From the NCBI GenBank assembly GCA_913051655.1, contig CAJXHI010000008.1, positions 18,433 through 82,432 of the forward strand: a DNA stretch of 64,000 nt, in the 5' to 3' direction. The DNA comes from an uncultured Alphaproteobacteria bacterium (lineage in GTDB: Bacteria; Pseudomonadota; Alphaproteobacteria; Rhodobacterales; Rhodobacteraceae). The notes beneath the pieces were generated by a model. It saw nothing but the letters and a program-made list of their open reading frames with translations, made no database searches and was not told the origin of the DNA. This document shows, piece by piece, positions 18,664-29,872 of the stretch. A program made the translations under genes and the position numbers. Each line of letters starts with the position of its first letter. The first letter of the stretch is position 1.

Positions 18664-19397
18664 TCCAATTCGTCCACGGTTCTTGGAAAGATCGTTTCAA
18701 ATCCTTCCGCATATTTCGCTGCGCGGCCACCAGCCTGCCCACCCGAATTTCGTCGGAAGTGGTTGGCACGATTTTCGGCGACGTTTTTATAGAAATGCCA
18801 TAGGTGTTCTTGTCCCTGCATACATTGGATGGCGGCCCATTTTTTATCCCAAACACCTGAAATGTCCAAAAACACGGTTGGTTTCCAATTCATTTGTTCT
18901 GTTTGGTGGGGCTCAAAGAGGTAAAGTTGTGGTGCACTTAAAACTTTCTGACCAGGTTTATGACCCCAGGCCTGTGCGATCATCCTGCATTCCAAGGCAA
19001 AGGTCGTTGTATTCATATGATCCGTGTTATATGGATCCCATTTTGAATGGGACATCAAGAATTTTGGCTGAACTTCGCGGATCACATCGACCATACGATC
19101 CTGCGTTTCGCGCCCCAGATCCAGTGGGTAATCCCCTACATCAAAAAACCTGATGTCATTCACACCCAAGGCTGCCGCGGCATTTTCGGCTTCTACGCGC
19201 CGTGAAGCTTTGACTTTATGGAGCGTCATACCCTCTTCTTTCCAGAGCTTTGCGCTTTCACCGCGTTCGCCATAAGAAAGGCAAACGACCGTTACTTCAT
19301 AGCCCTTTGATTGATGAAGCGCGATTGCTCCACCTGCACGCCATACAAAATCAGCTGAATGCGCGCTGATCACGAGGGCAGTTTTTTTGTCTGACAT
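18660..19397 (-). CDS. galB: 4-oxalomesaconate hydratase, PIG-L type
   Basis: 245 residues from the ATG at 19397, which has GTGGA 8 bases upstream; a start at 19418 is also open. It is a PIG-L/LmbE-fold zinc protein. [20 protein letters not shown] at about residues 7-26 carries the A-H-x-x-D metal site and [15 protein letters not shown] at about 107-121 the third His. Members of this family linked to protocatechuate 4,5-cleavage are GalB hydratases instead of deacetylases; they add water to the 4-oxalomesaconate enol form. Position at the head of the galB-ligK-galD-ligI operon supports that role over a sugar deacetylase. It replaces the unrelated LigJ hydratase of sphingomonads. Confidence 0.88.
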   Translation of the reverse strand: MSDKKTALVISAHSADFVWRAGGAIALHQSKGYEVTVVCLSYGERGESAKLWKEEGMTLHKVKASRRVEAENAAAALGVNDIRFFDVGDYPLDLGRETQDRMVDVIREVQPKFLMSHSKWDPYNTDHMNTTTFALECRMIAQAWGHKPGQKVLSAPQLYLFEPHQTEQMNWKPTVFLDISGVWDKKWAAIQCMQGQEHLWHFYKNVAENRANHFRRNSGGQAGGRAAKYAEGFETIFPRTVDELE

Positions 19398-19505
19398 AGC
19401 TATTTCCACCATTTGCAAAATTTTTACAACTTATATGCTAAATTGTTCCCAAGTCCTATTTCGAAATTTGCAGCGTTAAAAATGAACGGCTAAAGGCGGT
19501 GCAAT
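19398..19505. promoter_or_regulatory. Divergent promoter region of galB and the LysR remnant
   Basis: A 108-base spacer between divergent starts must drive the galB operon. TGCAAAATTT near 19412 and its imperfect complement AAATTTGCA near 19465 form a widely spaced inverted repeat that could be the relic of a LysR-type site. No clear -35/-10 pair is claimed. Confidence 0.35.
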
Positions 19506-20640
19506 ATGAACAAACTTCACAACATAAACAGATGCGTTTTTCCAATGGCATTGCGCTTGGGGTCAATTTCCGACGCTGCGTATCGCTACAATTTATCTCA
19601 ACCCGCAGCCACCCAAGCGCTTGCCCGTCTTAAGGAAGAAGTGGGCTCCACCTTGGTCAATTGATATCGGCCGTATTTTGGCGAGACGGAATGTGGTGGA
19701 TTGTTTCGGCGCCGCGTGATTACGGCGCTCGCTCAGCCGAGAACGGGTGCGAGATATTTGCGCTCCGCATCAGCAAAAGCCACGCGGCCCATCGGCAAAT
19801 TGGAAAAATTGCTGACTGAAGCTCAATTGCGCACTTTGATTACCGCTGCAAACACCGGCAGTTTTATGCCTGCCGCGCGCCAATTGGGATTGTCACAACC
19901 TACGATCCACCGCTCAGCGACCGGATTAGAGGAGCTTGCGAAAACTACCCTCTTTTACGCCTGATCTTTGGGTGTGGCGCTAACACCTGTTGCCAGCGCT
20001 TTTGCCGAACAAGTAAAGCGCGCTAACGCCAAATTTTGCCAAGGCATAGAAGAGATTATGCATATTTTTGGAAGTGGCGAGGAGAGTTTTATTTTTGGCA
20101 GCCTACCTGTGGCACGCACGATGATCTTGCGCAAAGCTGCCAAGGCGATGATCAAAGAAGATAGACCGATCTAAATCAGCGTCATGGATAGGCGCTACAT
20201 GCAGCTTCTGCGCTCGCTCAGGGAAGAGATTTAGACTGTATGATCGGCGCCCTTTGTTTTCAGCCCAAGCGATGAAATTGCACAAGAAGTATTGTTTCAG
20301 GATAGGTTGGTGATTGTGGCCCATCCGTCCCACCCGCTGGCAGTGCGACGCAACATTCCTCTAGACCACACGCTTTCCTATCCTTGGATTGCACCACCTA
20401 AAGAAACCCTTGCCGTACAGTAACTAATTGAAACACTTGGTATCGAACGTCTCGAAAAGACATCTGTGCGTGTCGTGTCATCCTCTGTTGCTTTTCTTCA
20501 AGGGATTTTGAACAAGGGGCCTTATATCTCTGTCGTCTCTAGACATTGGACTTACCTGTAGAAGGGGTTGCCGGCCCACATCCAGTCAGGCCAAGTTCGT
20601 TGAGTTTTTGCAGCAGCTCAGCAAAGATGTAGGTAAGACG
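19506..20640 (+). pseudogene. Decayed LysR-type regulator of the lig cluster (tandem HTH type)
   Basis: A full-length LysR gene can be followed in the plus strand through at least five stops or frameshifts. The first helix-turn-helix reads GSISDAAYRYNLSQPAATQA with LKEEVGSTLV. A second follows at about 19818: AQLRTLITAANTGSFMPAAR, LGLSQPTIHRS, as in GbpR-like regulators with two HTH copies. The effector domain is recognisable as GVALTPVASAFAEQ, LVIVAHPSHPLAVRR, YPWIAPPKE and VSSSVAFLQGILN. In-frame stops occur near 19665, 19963, 20172 and 20232. It sits where a pathway regulator is expected, between the two divergent lig arms, yet cannot make a working protein. Confidence 0.9.
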
Positions 20641-20762
20641 TAATTCGATATCTTACGCTTAGATAGATTTTCTCAATACTCAAAGGAACATTTCAATTGG
20701 CCTATTACCGATCAAACTGGTAATGAGATAAAGCGCTTCTTGGGTGCCTGCTGGAGGAACAG

Positions 20763-22971
<2,209 letters not shown>

Positions 22972-22991
22972 GCGGATGTGATATGTGCGCT

Positions 22992-23009
22992 CCGGCTTTT
23001 TGAAGCCGG
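22992..23009. terminator. Hairpin between convergent ligC and aldo/keto reductase
   Basis: CCGGCTT and AAGCCGG with a 4-base loop form a perfect 7-bp stem 21 bases after the ligC stop and 17 bases after the end of the opposing gene. There is no clean T-run on either side, so it is a probable bidirectional transcription barrier, not a textbook terminator. Confidence 0.5.
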
Positions 23010-23025
23010 CAGTCGTATATGTCTT

Positions 23026-24015
23026 TTAACAATACCGTTCAGGTCCGACCCATTGTTTGGCGGAATATCGGTCCCCATGTGCCCAACCGACCGGAAGCAC
23101 ATCATCAATCCGTGCCGCGATTTCAGCTGTGATCGTAAAATCGGCACCTTGCGCCAGTTCCTGTAAATGGGCGATGTGGCGCGTTCCTGGGATCGCGGCG
23201 ATATGATCCCCCTGTTGAAGCACCCAAGCAATCGCAAGACCCGCTGCCGAAATCGATAAATCTGCAGCCAAGCTACGAAATTTCACGTTAAATTTGAGGT
23301 TTTCGCTGAGGTTGGGTTCCATAAAGCGGGGGTTGTTCACGAGAAAATCCATTCTTTCAGCTGTTACGCGATTATGCGGGCGATCCGTCAAAAGAGACCT
23401 GCCCACTGGGGAAAAGGCTACAAATGTGGCGCCAATGTCTTTGCAGGCTTGGATGACTCCCAGTTCTGGTCCGCGGGTGGAGAGAGAATATTCCGACTGC
23501 ACAGCCGCAACAGGATGGACCGCATGGGCGCGCCGCAAAGAAGAGGGCGCGATTTCGGAAAACCCGACCGCCTTTACCTTGCCTGCTTTGACAAAACCTG
23601 CGAGCGCTTCGCTTACCTCTTCAATCTCAACCCGCGTGTCGCGCCGATGCACGTAATAAAGATCTATTGCCTCTATGTTGAGCCGGCGCAGACTTTCGTG
23701 CAGAGATTGCGTCATATGCTCTTTGGAATTGTTAAAGCGATATTCTGGATCGCGCGTGATGCCCACTTTGGTCGCTATTGTAAACGGGCAGGGGCTGCCG
23801 CGTGCCTTTAGCCACCCCCCAATCACATTTTCAGACCGCCCCATACCATAGACATTTGCCGTATCAATATGCGTGATGCCCATCTCCAAACACGCATCCA
23901 GAACTTTTGCAGAGTTTTGATCATAGGCAGGCCCATAGAAATCCGTAAATGACATGGCACCATAGCCAAGCGCATTCACCTTTGGGCCGTGTTGACCAAG
24001 CTGGCGTAGGTTCAT
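23026..24015 (-). CDS. Aldo/keto reductase
   Basis: 329 residues from the ATG at 24015, which follows AAGGAGAG; an upstream extension of 27 codons is unlikely. It is a (beta/alpha)8 aldo/keto reductase. The catalytic tetrad is visible as the Asp and Tyr in THIDTANVYGMGRSE at about residues 44-58, the Lys in TIATKVGI at about 76-83, and the histidine region in IDLYYVHRRDT at about 116-126. The C-terminus has the NADP-binding IPGTRHIAHLQE. It resembles members of the AKR13 group. It diverges from the reductive dehalogenase gene with a 143-base spacer and converges on ligC, so a role in the same aromatic pathway is possible but unproven. Confidence 0.88.
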   Translation of the reverse strand: MNLRQLGQHGPKVNALGYGAMSFTDFYGPAYDQNSAKVLDACLEMGITHIDTANVYGMGRSENVIGGWLKARGSPCPFTIATKVGITRDPEYRFNNSKEHMTQSLHESLRRLNIEAIDLYYVHRRDTRVEIEEVSEALAGFVKAGKVKAVGFSEIAPSSLRRAHAVHPVAAVQSEYSLSTRGPELGVIQACKDIGATFVAFSPVGRSLLTDRPHNRVTAERMDFLVNNPRFMEPNLSENLKFNVKFRSLAADLSISAAGLAIAWVLQQGDHIAAIPGTRHIAHLQELAQGADFTITAEIAARIDDVLPVGWAHGDRYSAKQWVGPERYC

Positions 24016-24158
24016 TGTTAATCTCTCCTTGCTGGGGGCTGAGCTGTCAAAAAATTTGTCTTGATCTGTTCTTATAACATGTGTTGGCTTGTGCAAGAGG
24101 GGCTGAGCAAAGGTTCATTGCACCAAGGCACCTGTCATTGAAACAAAATTGGGAATGA

Positions 24159-27100
24159 TTGTCGTTAATGAAAGTCTTTTCTGCCAAAAACCGACCGGTG
24201 CATTTAGGGCCTTATCCCGTGGAAAGGTTAAAACGTACTTCAAAGGTTGATCTGTCATCCGTTCCAGACATGGCGCCCTTGACCTTTCGAAGAACCGAGA
24301 TGCCTGAAAATATCGTCAATGCGATGGGCGAATATCAGGCGATGCTGGATGCGATCCGTGATGGTTTGATCAATAACATAGAAGCGGTTATTCCCCAAGA
24401 TCCTCGAATTCGCGCAGATCACCTAAAGGCCTTTGGATATTTCAACGATGCAGCGATGATCGGCATTTGTGCCCTGCCAGACGTGGCCCTTTTGGACCAA
24501 CCAATTCTAAACCCCGATATTGATCGATTGGCCGACGCGCTGCGTACGCGGCAGACCAAAACGCTTGCCTCTGGGATTGATGTGATCATGGCTGATTTGA
24601 AGGATTCAATGGAAGCGCCCCCGAGCACGATAGAGGACCACACCCACGCCGTTGTGTTTTTGTATGACAATCCAAGAGCGTTTCAGCAGAATGAAGCGGG
24701 ATGCGATTGGCTTTGTGATGCGCATGCGCATCGAGCCTCACTTCGCGCAAGTGAGACAACCTCTGTATTGGCTAATTACATTCGCCTTTTAGGATTTGAT
24801 GCCAAATCTCATTCTGCTTCTGCGAGTGATGTGAATCTCAATTCCTTGGCTGTCGCGGCAGGTCTTGTGTGGGTGAAGGATGGTGCATTAGTTGCGCCCT
24901 TTGTCAGGCACAATTTTGGCCTTGGCGCGATTACCTGTAGGATGGACCTTGCCGTTGATCTTCCATTGGCGCCACCCTCTCAACAGACATGGCTAAGCGC
25001 CCAATGGGCTTCATGGTGGCTTGGGACAGGAGGCAACAAAACTGTTTGGAATAACGATCCATATAAACGCCGGCGCTTTGTAGATGGGCCACATCCTTTT
25101 GAAACTTTAAAGCGTGCGGAAAAACCCACCACATTTATTGACGAGGAGCACGTGGCGCGGGTGCCCAAACGCACCGACATGTTTGCCCGTGCCCAATTCG
25201 GGGATATGGGAAAAACGCTTCAAGAAGGCGCCAAGGGAGGTTATTATGCTCGTAAATCTGCGCCCTCGTTCGCGCAGCGGCGTGCCTTGGGCGCTTTTGT
25301 TCTTTTGCAGGATGGGCTGCCGAATCCTGACGGTACGCGTCCGACGGATTCAAAGCGAAATGCGGATAACCTTAAGGCTACGTCCTACTTTTTGGGTGTT
25401 GATGCTGTGGGGTTATCACGTTGTCCAGATTGGGCGTGGTATTCGCATGATGCAACAGGAGAAAAAATTGATCCCCCCCATCCAAACGCCATTTCTATGA
25501 TCGTTGATCAGGGATTTGAGACGATGGAAGGCGCCTCTGGCGATGATTGGATTTCCGTGGCGCAATCTATGCGGGCATATCTAAGATTTTCGTTATTGGG
25601 TGGCGTAATAGCGAAGCAAATTCGCAACCTTGGATATAAGGCAAAAGCACACAGTGTGATGGATGGGGATGTCTTGCAGCCGCCATTGTTGCTTCTTTCG
25701 GGTCTTGGAGAGGTCAGTCGGATCGGCGAAGTGATCCTGAATCCTTATCTGGGTCCTCGACTGAAATCGGGTATTGTGACGACGGATATACCGATGACTC
25801 ACGACAAACCAATTGATTTTGGTCTGCAGAATTTCTGCGAAACCTGCAACAAATGTGCGCGTGAGTGTCCTTCAGGTGCGATTACAGCCGGACCCAAACT
25901 GATGTTCAATGGCTATGAGATTTGGAAGTCTGATAGTCAGAAATGCGCTACCTACAGGATTACAACAGAGGGCGGGGCAATGTGTGGGCGCTGTATGAAA
26001 ACATGCCCTTGGAATTTGGAAGGTCTGTTTGCCGAAGCACCGTTTCGTTGGGCCGCATCAAACCTTCCAAAGCTTGCAAAGCCCTTGGCAAAACTTGATG
26101 ATATGGTCGGTCGGGGTGAGTTGAACGATGTCAAAAAATGGTGGTGGGATATCGAACTTTACGAAGACGGCGGCTATAAGCCTGCAAGAAAACCCATCAA
26201 TCGACGCGCGTTGAGCAAAAATCTTGACCTCAAATACGAAGATCAGACGCTCGCTGTTTATCCCGCTCATCTCGCGCCACATCCGTGGCCCTATCCATTT
26301 ATCATGGATCGCGAAAAAGGGATTGAAGCTTATGAGAAGATGATTAGCGCCGAGGAGTATCAAAAACAGCTTTCAAGTGGCAGTTTAAGCCCTGTGCATC
26401 GGTATTCTGCATCAGGAACATCACCAGTTTTGCGGGTAGAAGTCAGCCATGTTGAAAAAATGACTGATGCAATTACCAAATATGAATTTAAATCGCTTGA
26501 CGGAAAGGAATTACCTGCGTGGAGCGCAGGCGCGCATCTTGACGTTTTAGTGGCCCCTGAATTTCTGCGGCAATATTCCATGTCAGGCGATCCTGCCAAT
26601 AGCGAGCGATATCAAATTGGCGTTCTAAGAGAAGACGGTGGTCGGGGGGGCTCAAAAACGATGCACCGGATTTTCAGACCTGGACGCAAGGTGTTTATCT
26701 CAAAACCCATCAACCATTTTGAGCTAGCGGAGTGCGCATCAAAAACCTTTCTTATGGGGGGTGGGATTGGGGTCACACCCATGATCGCTTTTGCTCATCA
26801 GCTTTTTGCGAAGGAAAAAGAATTTGAGCTTCATTACTCTGCACGTCAGGAAAATAGCGCAGGATACCTACTTGATTTGGCCGCAGTTCCGTGGGCTGAC
26901 CGAGTGAAATATCACTTTAGTTCGCAAGGGCAATATGCTGATTTTACAAGGATTTTAAAGGGCTATCGTAAAGATTGGCACGTCTATGCTTGCGGCCCGC
27001 ATCGTTATATGGAAGGCGTCATTGAGGCAGCTTTGGCAGAGGGTTTCCCAGAAGATGCAACACACGTCGAATATTTTTCCACCCCCGAAATACCTGAATA

Positions 27101-27374
27101 CGAAAACCACGCCTTTACGCTGAAATTAGAAAAATCAGATAAAGAGATAGCAGTCCCTGCGGATAAGGACGCTGCGACTGTTTTGGTAGAACATGGATAT
27201 GCAGTGGATTTAAAATGCTCGGATGGTATTTGCGGTGTTTGTCAGTGTGGCCTTTTATATGGAGAGGTGGAGCATCGCGATTTTGTCCTGTCAAAAAAGC
27301 AGCGGCAATCAACCATAATCCTCTGCCAAAGTCGTGCCGCAAAGGCGGGGGGCATTTTGCATATTGATTTGTGA
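24159..27374 (+). CDS. Cytosolic reductive dehalogenase fused to NAD(P)H-dependent reductase
   Basis: 1071 residues, combining a cobalamin-dependent reductive dehalogenase with a phthalate-dioxygenase-reductase-like module. Residues 1-720: RdhA part with an N-terminal vestigial B12-like domain, a core with CPDWAWYSHDATGE (candidate catalytic Tyr about 428) and GYKAKAHS (candidate Lys 494 or 496), and two [4Fe-4S] motifs, CETCNKCARECP (about 559-570) and KCATYR then CGRCMKTCPW (about 590-618). Residues about 750-1071: FMN/NAD(P)-binding FNR fold (RQYSMSGDP, MGGGIGVTPMI, YACGPHRYME) and a plant-type [2Fe-2S] domain (CSDGICGVCQCG, closing Cys in ILCQSRA). This is the BhbA/NpRdhA architecture: self-sufficient, oxygen-tolerant catabolic enzymes that debrominate hydroxybenzoates. 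No Tat signal is present. The start is TTG at 24159 or ATG at 24168; neither has an ideal ribosome site. Confidence 0.93.
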   Translation: MSLMKVFSAKNRPVHLGPYPVERLKRTSKVDLSSVPDMAPLTFRRTEMPENIVNAMGEYQAMLDAIRDGLINNIEAVIPQDPRIRADHLKAFGYFNDAAMIGICALPDVALLDQPILNPDIDRLADALRTRQTKTLASGIDVIMADLKDSMEAPPSTIEDHTHAVVFLYDNPRAFQQNEAGCDWLCDAHAHRASLRASETTSVLANYIRLLGFDAKSHSASASDVNLNSLAVAAGLVWVKDGALVAPFVRHNFGLGAITCRMDLAVDLPLAPPSQQTWLSAQWASWWLGTGGNKTVWNNDPYKRRRFVDGPHPFETLKRAEKPTTFIDEEHVARVPKRTDMFARAQFGDMGKTLQEGAKGGYYARKSAPSFAQRRALGAFVLLQDGLPNPDGTRPTDSKRNADNLKATSYFLGVDAVGLSRCPDWAWYSHDATGEKIDPPHPNAISMIVDQGFETMEGASGDDWISVAQSMRAYLRFSLLGGVIAKQIRNLGYKAKAHSVMDGDVLQPPLLLLSGLGEVSRIGEVILNPYLGPRLKSGIVTTDIPMTHDKPIDFGLQNFCETCNKCARECPSGAITAGPKLMFNGYEIWKSDSQKCATYRITTEGGAMCGRCMKTCPWNLEGLFAEAPFRWAASNLPKLAKPLAKLDDMVGRGELNDVKKWWWDIELYEDGGYKPARKPINRRALSKNLDLKYEDQTLAVYPAHLAPHPWPYPFIMDREKGIEAYEKMISAEEYQKQLSSGSLSPVHRYSASGTSPVLRVEVSHVEKMTDAITKYEFKSLDGKELPAWSAGAHLDVLVAPEFLRQYSMSGDPANSERYQIGVLREDGGRGGSKTMHRIFRPGRKVFISKPINHFELAECASKTFLMGGGIGVTPMIAFAHQLFAKEKEFELHYSARQENSAGYLLDLAAVPWADRVKYHFSSQGQYADFTRILKGYRKDWHVYACGPHRYMEGVIEAALAEGFPEDATHVEYFSTPEIPEYENHAFTLKLEKSDKEIAVPADKDAATVLVEHGYAVDLKCSDGICGVCQCGLLYGEVEHRDFVLSKKQRQSTIILCQSRAAKAGGILHIDL

Positions 27375-27491
27375 CTTTTACAAAGGGATGTGTACTAGAA
27401 TAGTAGTAAAGATCACTAGCGTCTAACTTCACGAGCGCTTTGAAACCATGGCAGCGTAGGATTGCAAGCAATCTACGTGAAAGTTCTCATA

Positions 27492-28637
27492 CTACAAAAT
27501 CAAGTCTTCGAGGGATTTCGAATGAGCCGTGATCGCTTCCCATCCGGTTTCGGTGATAATGAAACTATCCCCGACCTGTGCGCGAAAATTCTCTGACGTC
27601 ACCGATCCGTCGACGGCAAAGACCATGCCGGGTTGGAGAATGGTCTTCTCTCCGGTCACAAGTTGGGGATGTTCAAGAAAGCTGAACCCAGTCGCGCGCC
27701 CACAGCGAAACGGGTAATCATACCCGGCGACTTGAATTACATCTGCGTAAGCGGCGTGAACGCTTTCGGCCGTAACACCCGGTTTTAGAGCGTCTAAGGC
27801 TGCGCTCTGGCTTGCGACTGCTGTTTCATAAATCGTAATCTGTTTTGGATCGCAAACTTCGCCAATCCAAAACGTCCGATCAAAACCAAGTTTAAAGCGG
27901 TGAAAATTTGTCATACCGCAGAAACATAAAAACACAGGCTCACCATGGCGCATGATCCGCGTACTGGCGCGGTGATGTGTTTTGATAATATCTTTACCAG
28001 AGGCGATAATTTGAAGAAAATGTGCATTTGGTGACATGTAATGATCATCATAGTGGGTTGTTAAAAGCTCTGCAGCTTTTCGCGTTCCTGCCTCCGTCGT
28101 AGCAAGGGCGACTTCGAATTCTGCTATACCGGCTTTAATCGCGTTGCGCCCCGCCATCATCATTGCACTTGCCACTTGACCTGCATGACGAGCTATTTGC
28201 AATTCTTCATCAGATTTGATCATCCGCATCTGGTTGAGAATAGGCGTCGCAGTGCAGAGGTCTTTTTCTTCCACCGCCGTGCTGAGATAAGCCCGCACGA
28301 TGGGCGGCATATGATCAGGTTCATAGGCAATCTTGCGACCGGATTTTAATACGGCAGGAAGTTCTTCGCGCCATTCTGCACCCATCCCGTCGTTCCATGG
28401 TGCAATGCGCTCTACTCGCGCCAAAGCTTTTGCAGAATTATAATCAATCGATGGGGTTATCAGAAGCGTACTTCCTTCAACGCTGACGACTAAAATGGTG
28501 GGCCGGCCAAATTCCATATGCAAAAAGTCATAATATCCACAGAGGTAATAAATGTTGTCATCGTCGGTGATCAGGGCAACGTCAATATTTGCCTTCGCAA
28601 GATTTTGGCGAAATGTTTTTAGCCGTTCTTCGAACAT
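27492..28637 (-). CDS. M24-family creatinase-like protein lacking metal ligands
   Basis: 381 residues with the two-domain pita-bread layout of M24 peptidases. The N-terminal creatinase domain holds NIYYLCGYYDFLH; the catalytic-fold domain starts near residue 135 (MRMIKSDEELQIARHAGQVA). The metal-binding Asp residues of aminopeptidases are not found: the expected blocks read VFLCFCGMTNFHR and LGFDRTFWIGE. The usual GHG-x-G is GRATGFS, and the Glu blocks read VFAVDGS and VGDSFIITETG. Creatinase and ectoine hydrolase (DoeA/EutD) also lack metal, so a metal-free hydrolase of a small compatible solute or amide is more likely than a peptidase. It is not a canonical DddP. The next upstream gene on the same strand is an APH-type kinase. 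Confidence 0.8.
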   Translation of the reverse strand: MFEERLKTFRQNLAKANIDVALITDDDNIYYLCGYYDFLHMEFGRPTILVVSVEGSTLLITPSIDYNSAKALARVERIAPWNDGMGAEWREELPAVLKSGRKIAYEPDHMPPIVRAYLSTAVEEKDLCTATPILNQMRMIKSDEELQIARHAGQVASAMMMAGRNAIKAGIAEFEVALATTEAGTRKAAELLTTHYDDHYMSPNAHFLQIIASGKDIIKTHHRASTRIMRHGEPVFLCFCGMTNFHRFKLGFDRTFWIGEVCDPKQITIYETAVASQSAALDALKPGVTAESVHAAYADVIQVAGYDYPFRCGRATGFSFLEHPQLVTGEKTILQPGMVFAVDGSVTSENFRAQVGDSFIITETGWEAITAHSKSLEDLIL

Positions 28638-28762
28638 TTGTATCTCCGTAACCCTCTGACGCTCTAACCCGCTTGTAGCTGAGGGTAAAAGGCATTTTTT
28701 TGCCGTACAATATGAATTTCACGTTTTATGCAGACAAAGTGGCAAAGGATGCGGTAACTTGA

Positions 28763-29794
28763 TCAGCTTTGATGTGTAATGCCTTGCTTAGACAGCCATG
28801 TCTGCGCAAGCAGAGCCGTATTTTTGGCAAAATGAGGTGCTAGCGCCTGAGGCTCTGTGGCGTCCATATGGCTTCCTATCCACGCCAAAAGTGCCATGCG
28901 ACGCAGCATTACTAAGGTATCAATTTCTTCGATATCCTGAGCAGAGAGGATGCGATGTTTTTGATATCCTTGAAGCCAAGCTGCTTTGCAAGCAGGGATA
29001 TGCGGATCATCTTCAATAAAACTAATCGCTGCGGCAAAGTCATACATGAACCACCCATATCCGCAGTCATCAAAGTCAATAACACGGATTGTATTATTGT
29101 CGATTAGTAAATTGGCAAGGCGCATATCTGCGTGAATAAGGTCATATCTCTCTTTGGATTTTCCATAGATTTCTAATCTTTTCCGTATTCGCCTTTCGAC
29201 CCGTTCCAACACAAGTTTTATGTCTTGTGTCACGCCTGGTGCGTCGCGCCAATCGCCCCAAGTGGCATCCGGGCCAAACACATTTTCAACGTCCCAGACC
29301 AACCTGCAGAAGGGTGCGGGCTTTTCCCAGGTTGCAGCATGCAAATGGCATTTTGCTGCGATCTCACCAAGTGCTGCAAAACCTTTTCTCAGGTCACCGT
29401 CTTCCTTTGGGGCGCAGCCTTCAAGAAAATGGAAAAGCACCATGAATTGCGTTTTTTCGCCTCCAGTGTTTATGCCGTCCTGTATCGCATGACCGTCTTT
29501 TCCGAGGTAGTATGGGGGCGTAATGATCACCTTTCCATTAGCTAAGGCATCAATCCATGCTAACTCGCATTCGATTGCCCTTCGACTGTGGTAGTTTTCG
29601 CGGTGCACCCGCAAAATTGCTTTGAAGCCACCTGCGGCTTCGATAAGAAAGGTTGTATTCTCCGACAAATTAATGAGTTTCGCCTGCGCGCCTTGTGGCA
29701 AATCCCACAAGCACAAAGAGCTTTCGACCAGCCTTTCTACAGATAAAGGAGACTTAGTAAAAGACTGCTTGGTTGTGTTCATAGGCGAAGTCAC
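28763..29794 (-). CDS. APH/choline-kinase-like phosphotransferase
   Basis: 343 residues of the aminoglycoside-phosphotransferase-like kinase superfamily. The nucleotide-binding lobe shows NTTFLIEAAGGFKAILRVHR at about residues 46-65. The catalytic loop is IHADMRLANLLID at about 220-232 and the metal-binding motif RVIDFDDCGYGWFMYDFA at about 237-254. This set (H-x-D-x-x-x-x-N and D-F-D) is complete, so an active small-molecule kinase is expected. The family includes kinases for choline, homoserine, hydroxylysine and SrkA-like stress kinases; the substrate here is not evident. A GTG start is used as called, with an ATG 4 codons in as alternative. It lies between an M24 protein and a PfkB kinase on the same strand. 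Confidence 0.85.
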   Translation of the reverse strand: MTSPMNTTKQSFTKSPLSVERLVESSLCLWDLPQGAQAKLINLSENTTFLIEAAGGFKAILRVHRENYHSRRAIECELAWIDALANGKVIITPPYYLGKDGHAIQDGINTGGEKTQFMVLFHFLEGCAPKEDGDLRKGFAALGEIAAKCHLHAATWEKPAPFCRLVWDVENVFGPDATWGDWRDAPGVTQDIKLVLERVERRIRKRLEIYGKSKERYDLIHADMRLANLLIDNNTIRVIDFDDCGYGWFMYDFAAAISFIEDDPHIPACKAAWLQGYQKHRILSAQDIEEIDTLVMLRRMALLAWIGSHMDATEPQALAPHFAKNTALLAQTWLSKQGITHQS

Positions 29795-29872
29795 TCAGTT
29801 TACTCTTTCTCATATCTTGTTATTTAAACATTTAGGCATTCTGCTAATGCACAGTTCGTGATAGCTAAGAGC

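Noticed and set aside
27492..28637. DddP-type DMSP lyase (also an M24-fold enzyme)
   Set aside because: The iron-binding Asp, His and Glu residues required in DddP are absent.
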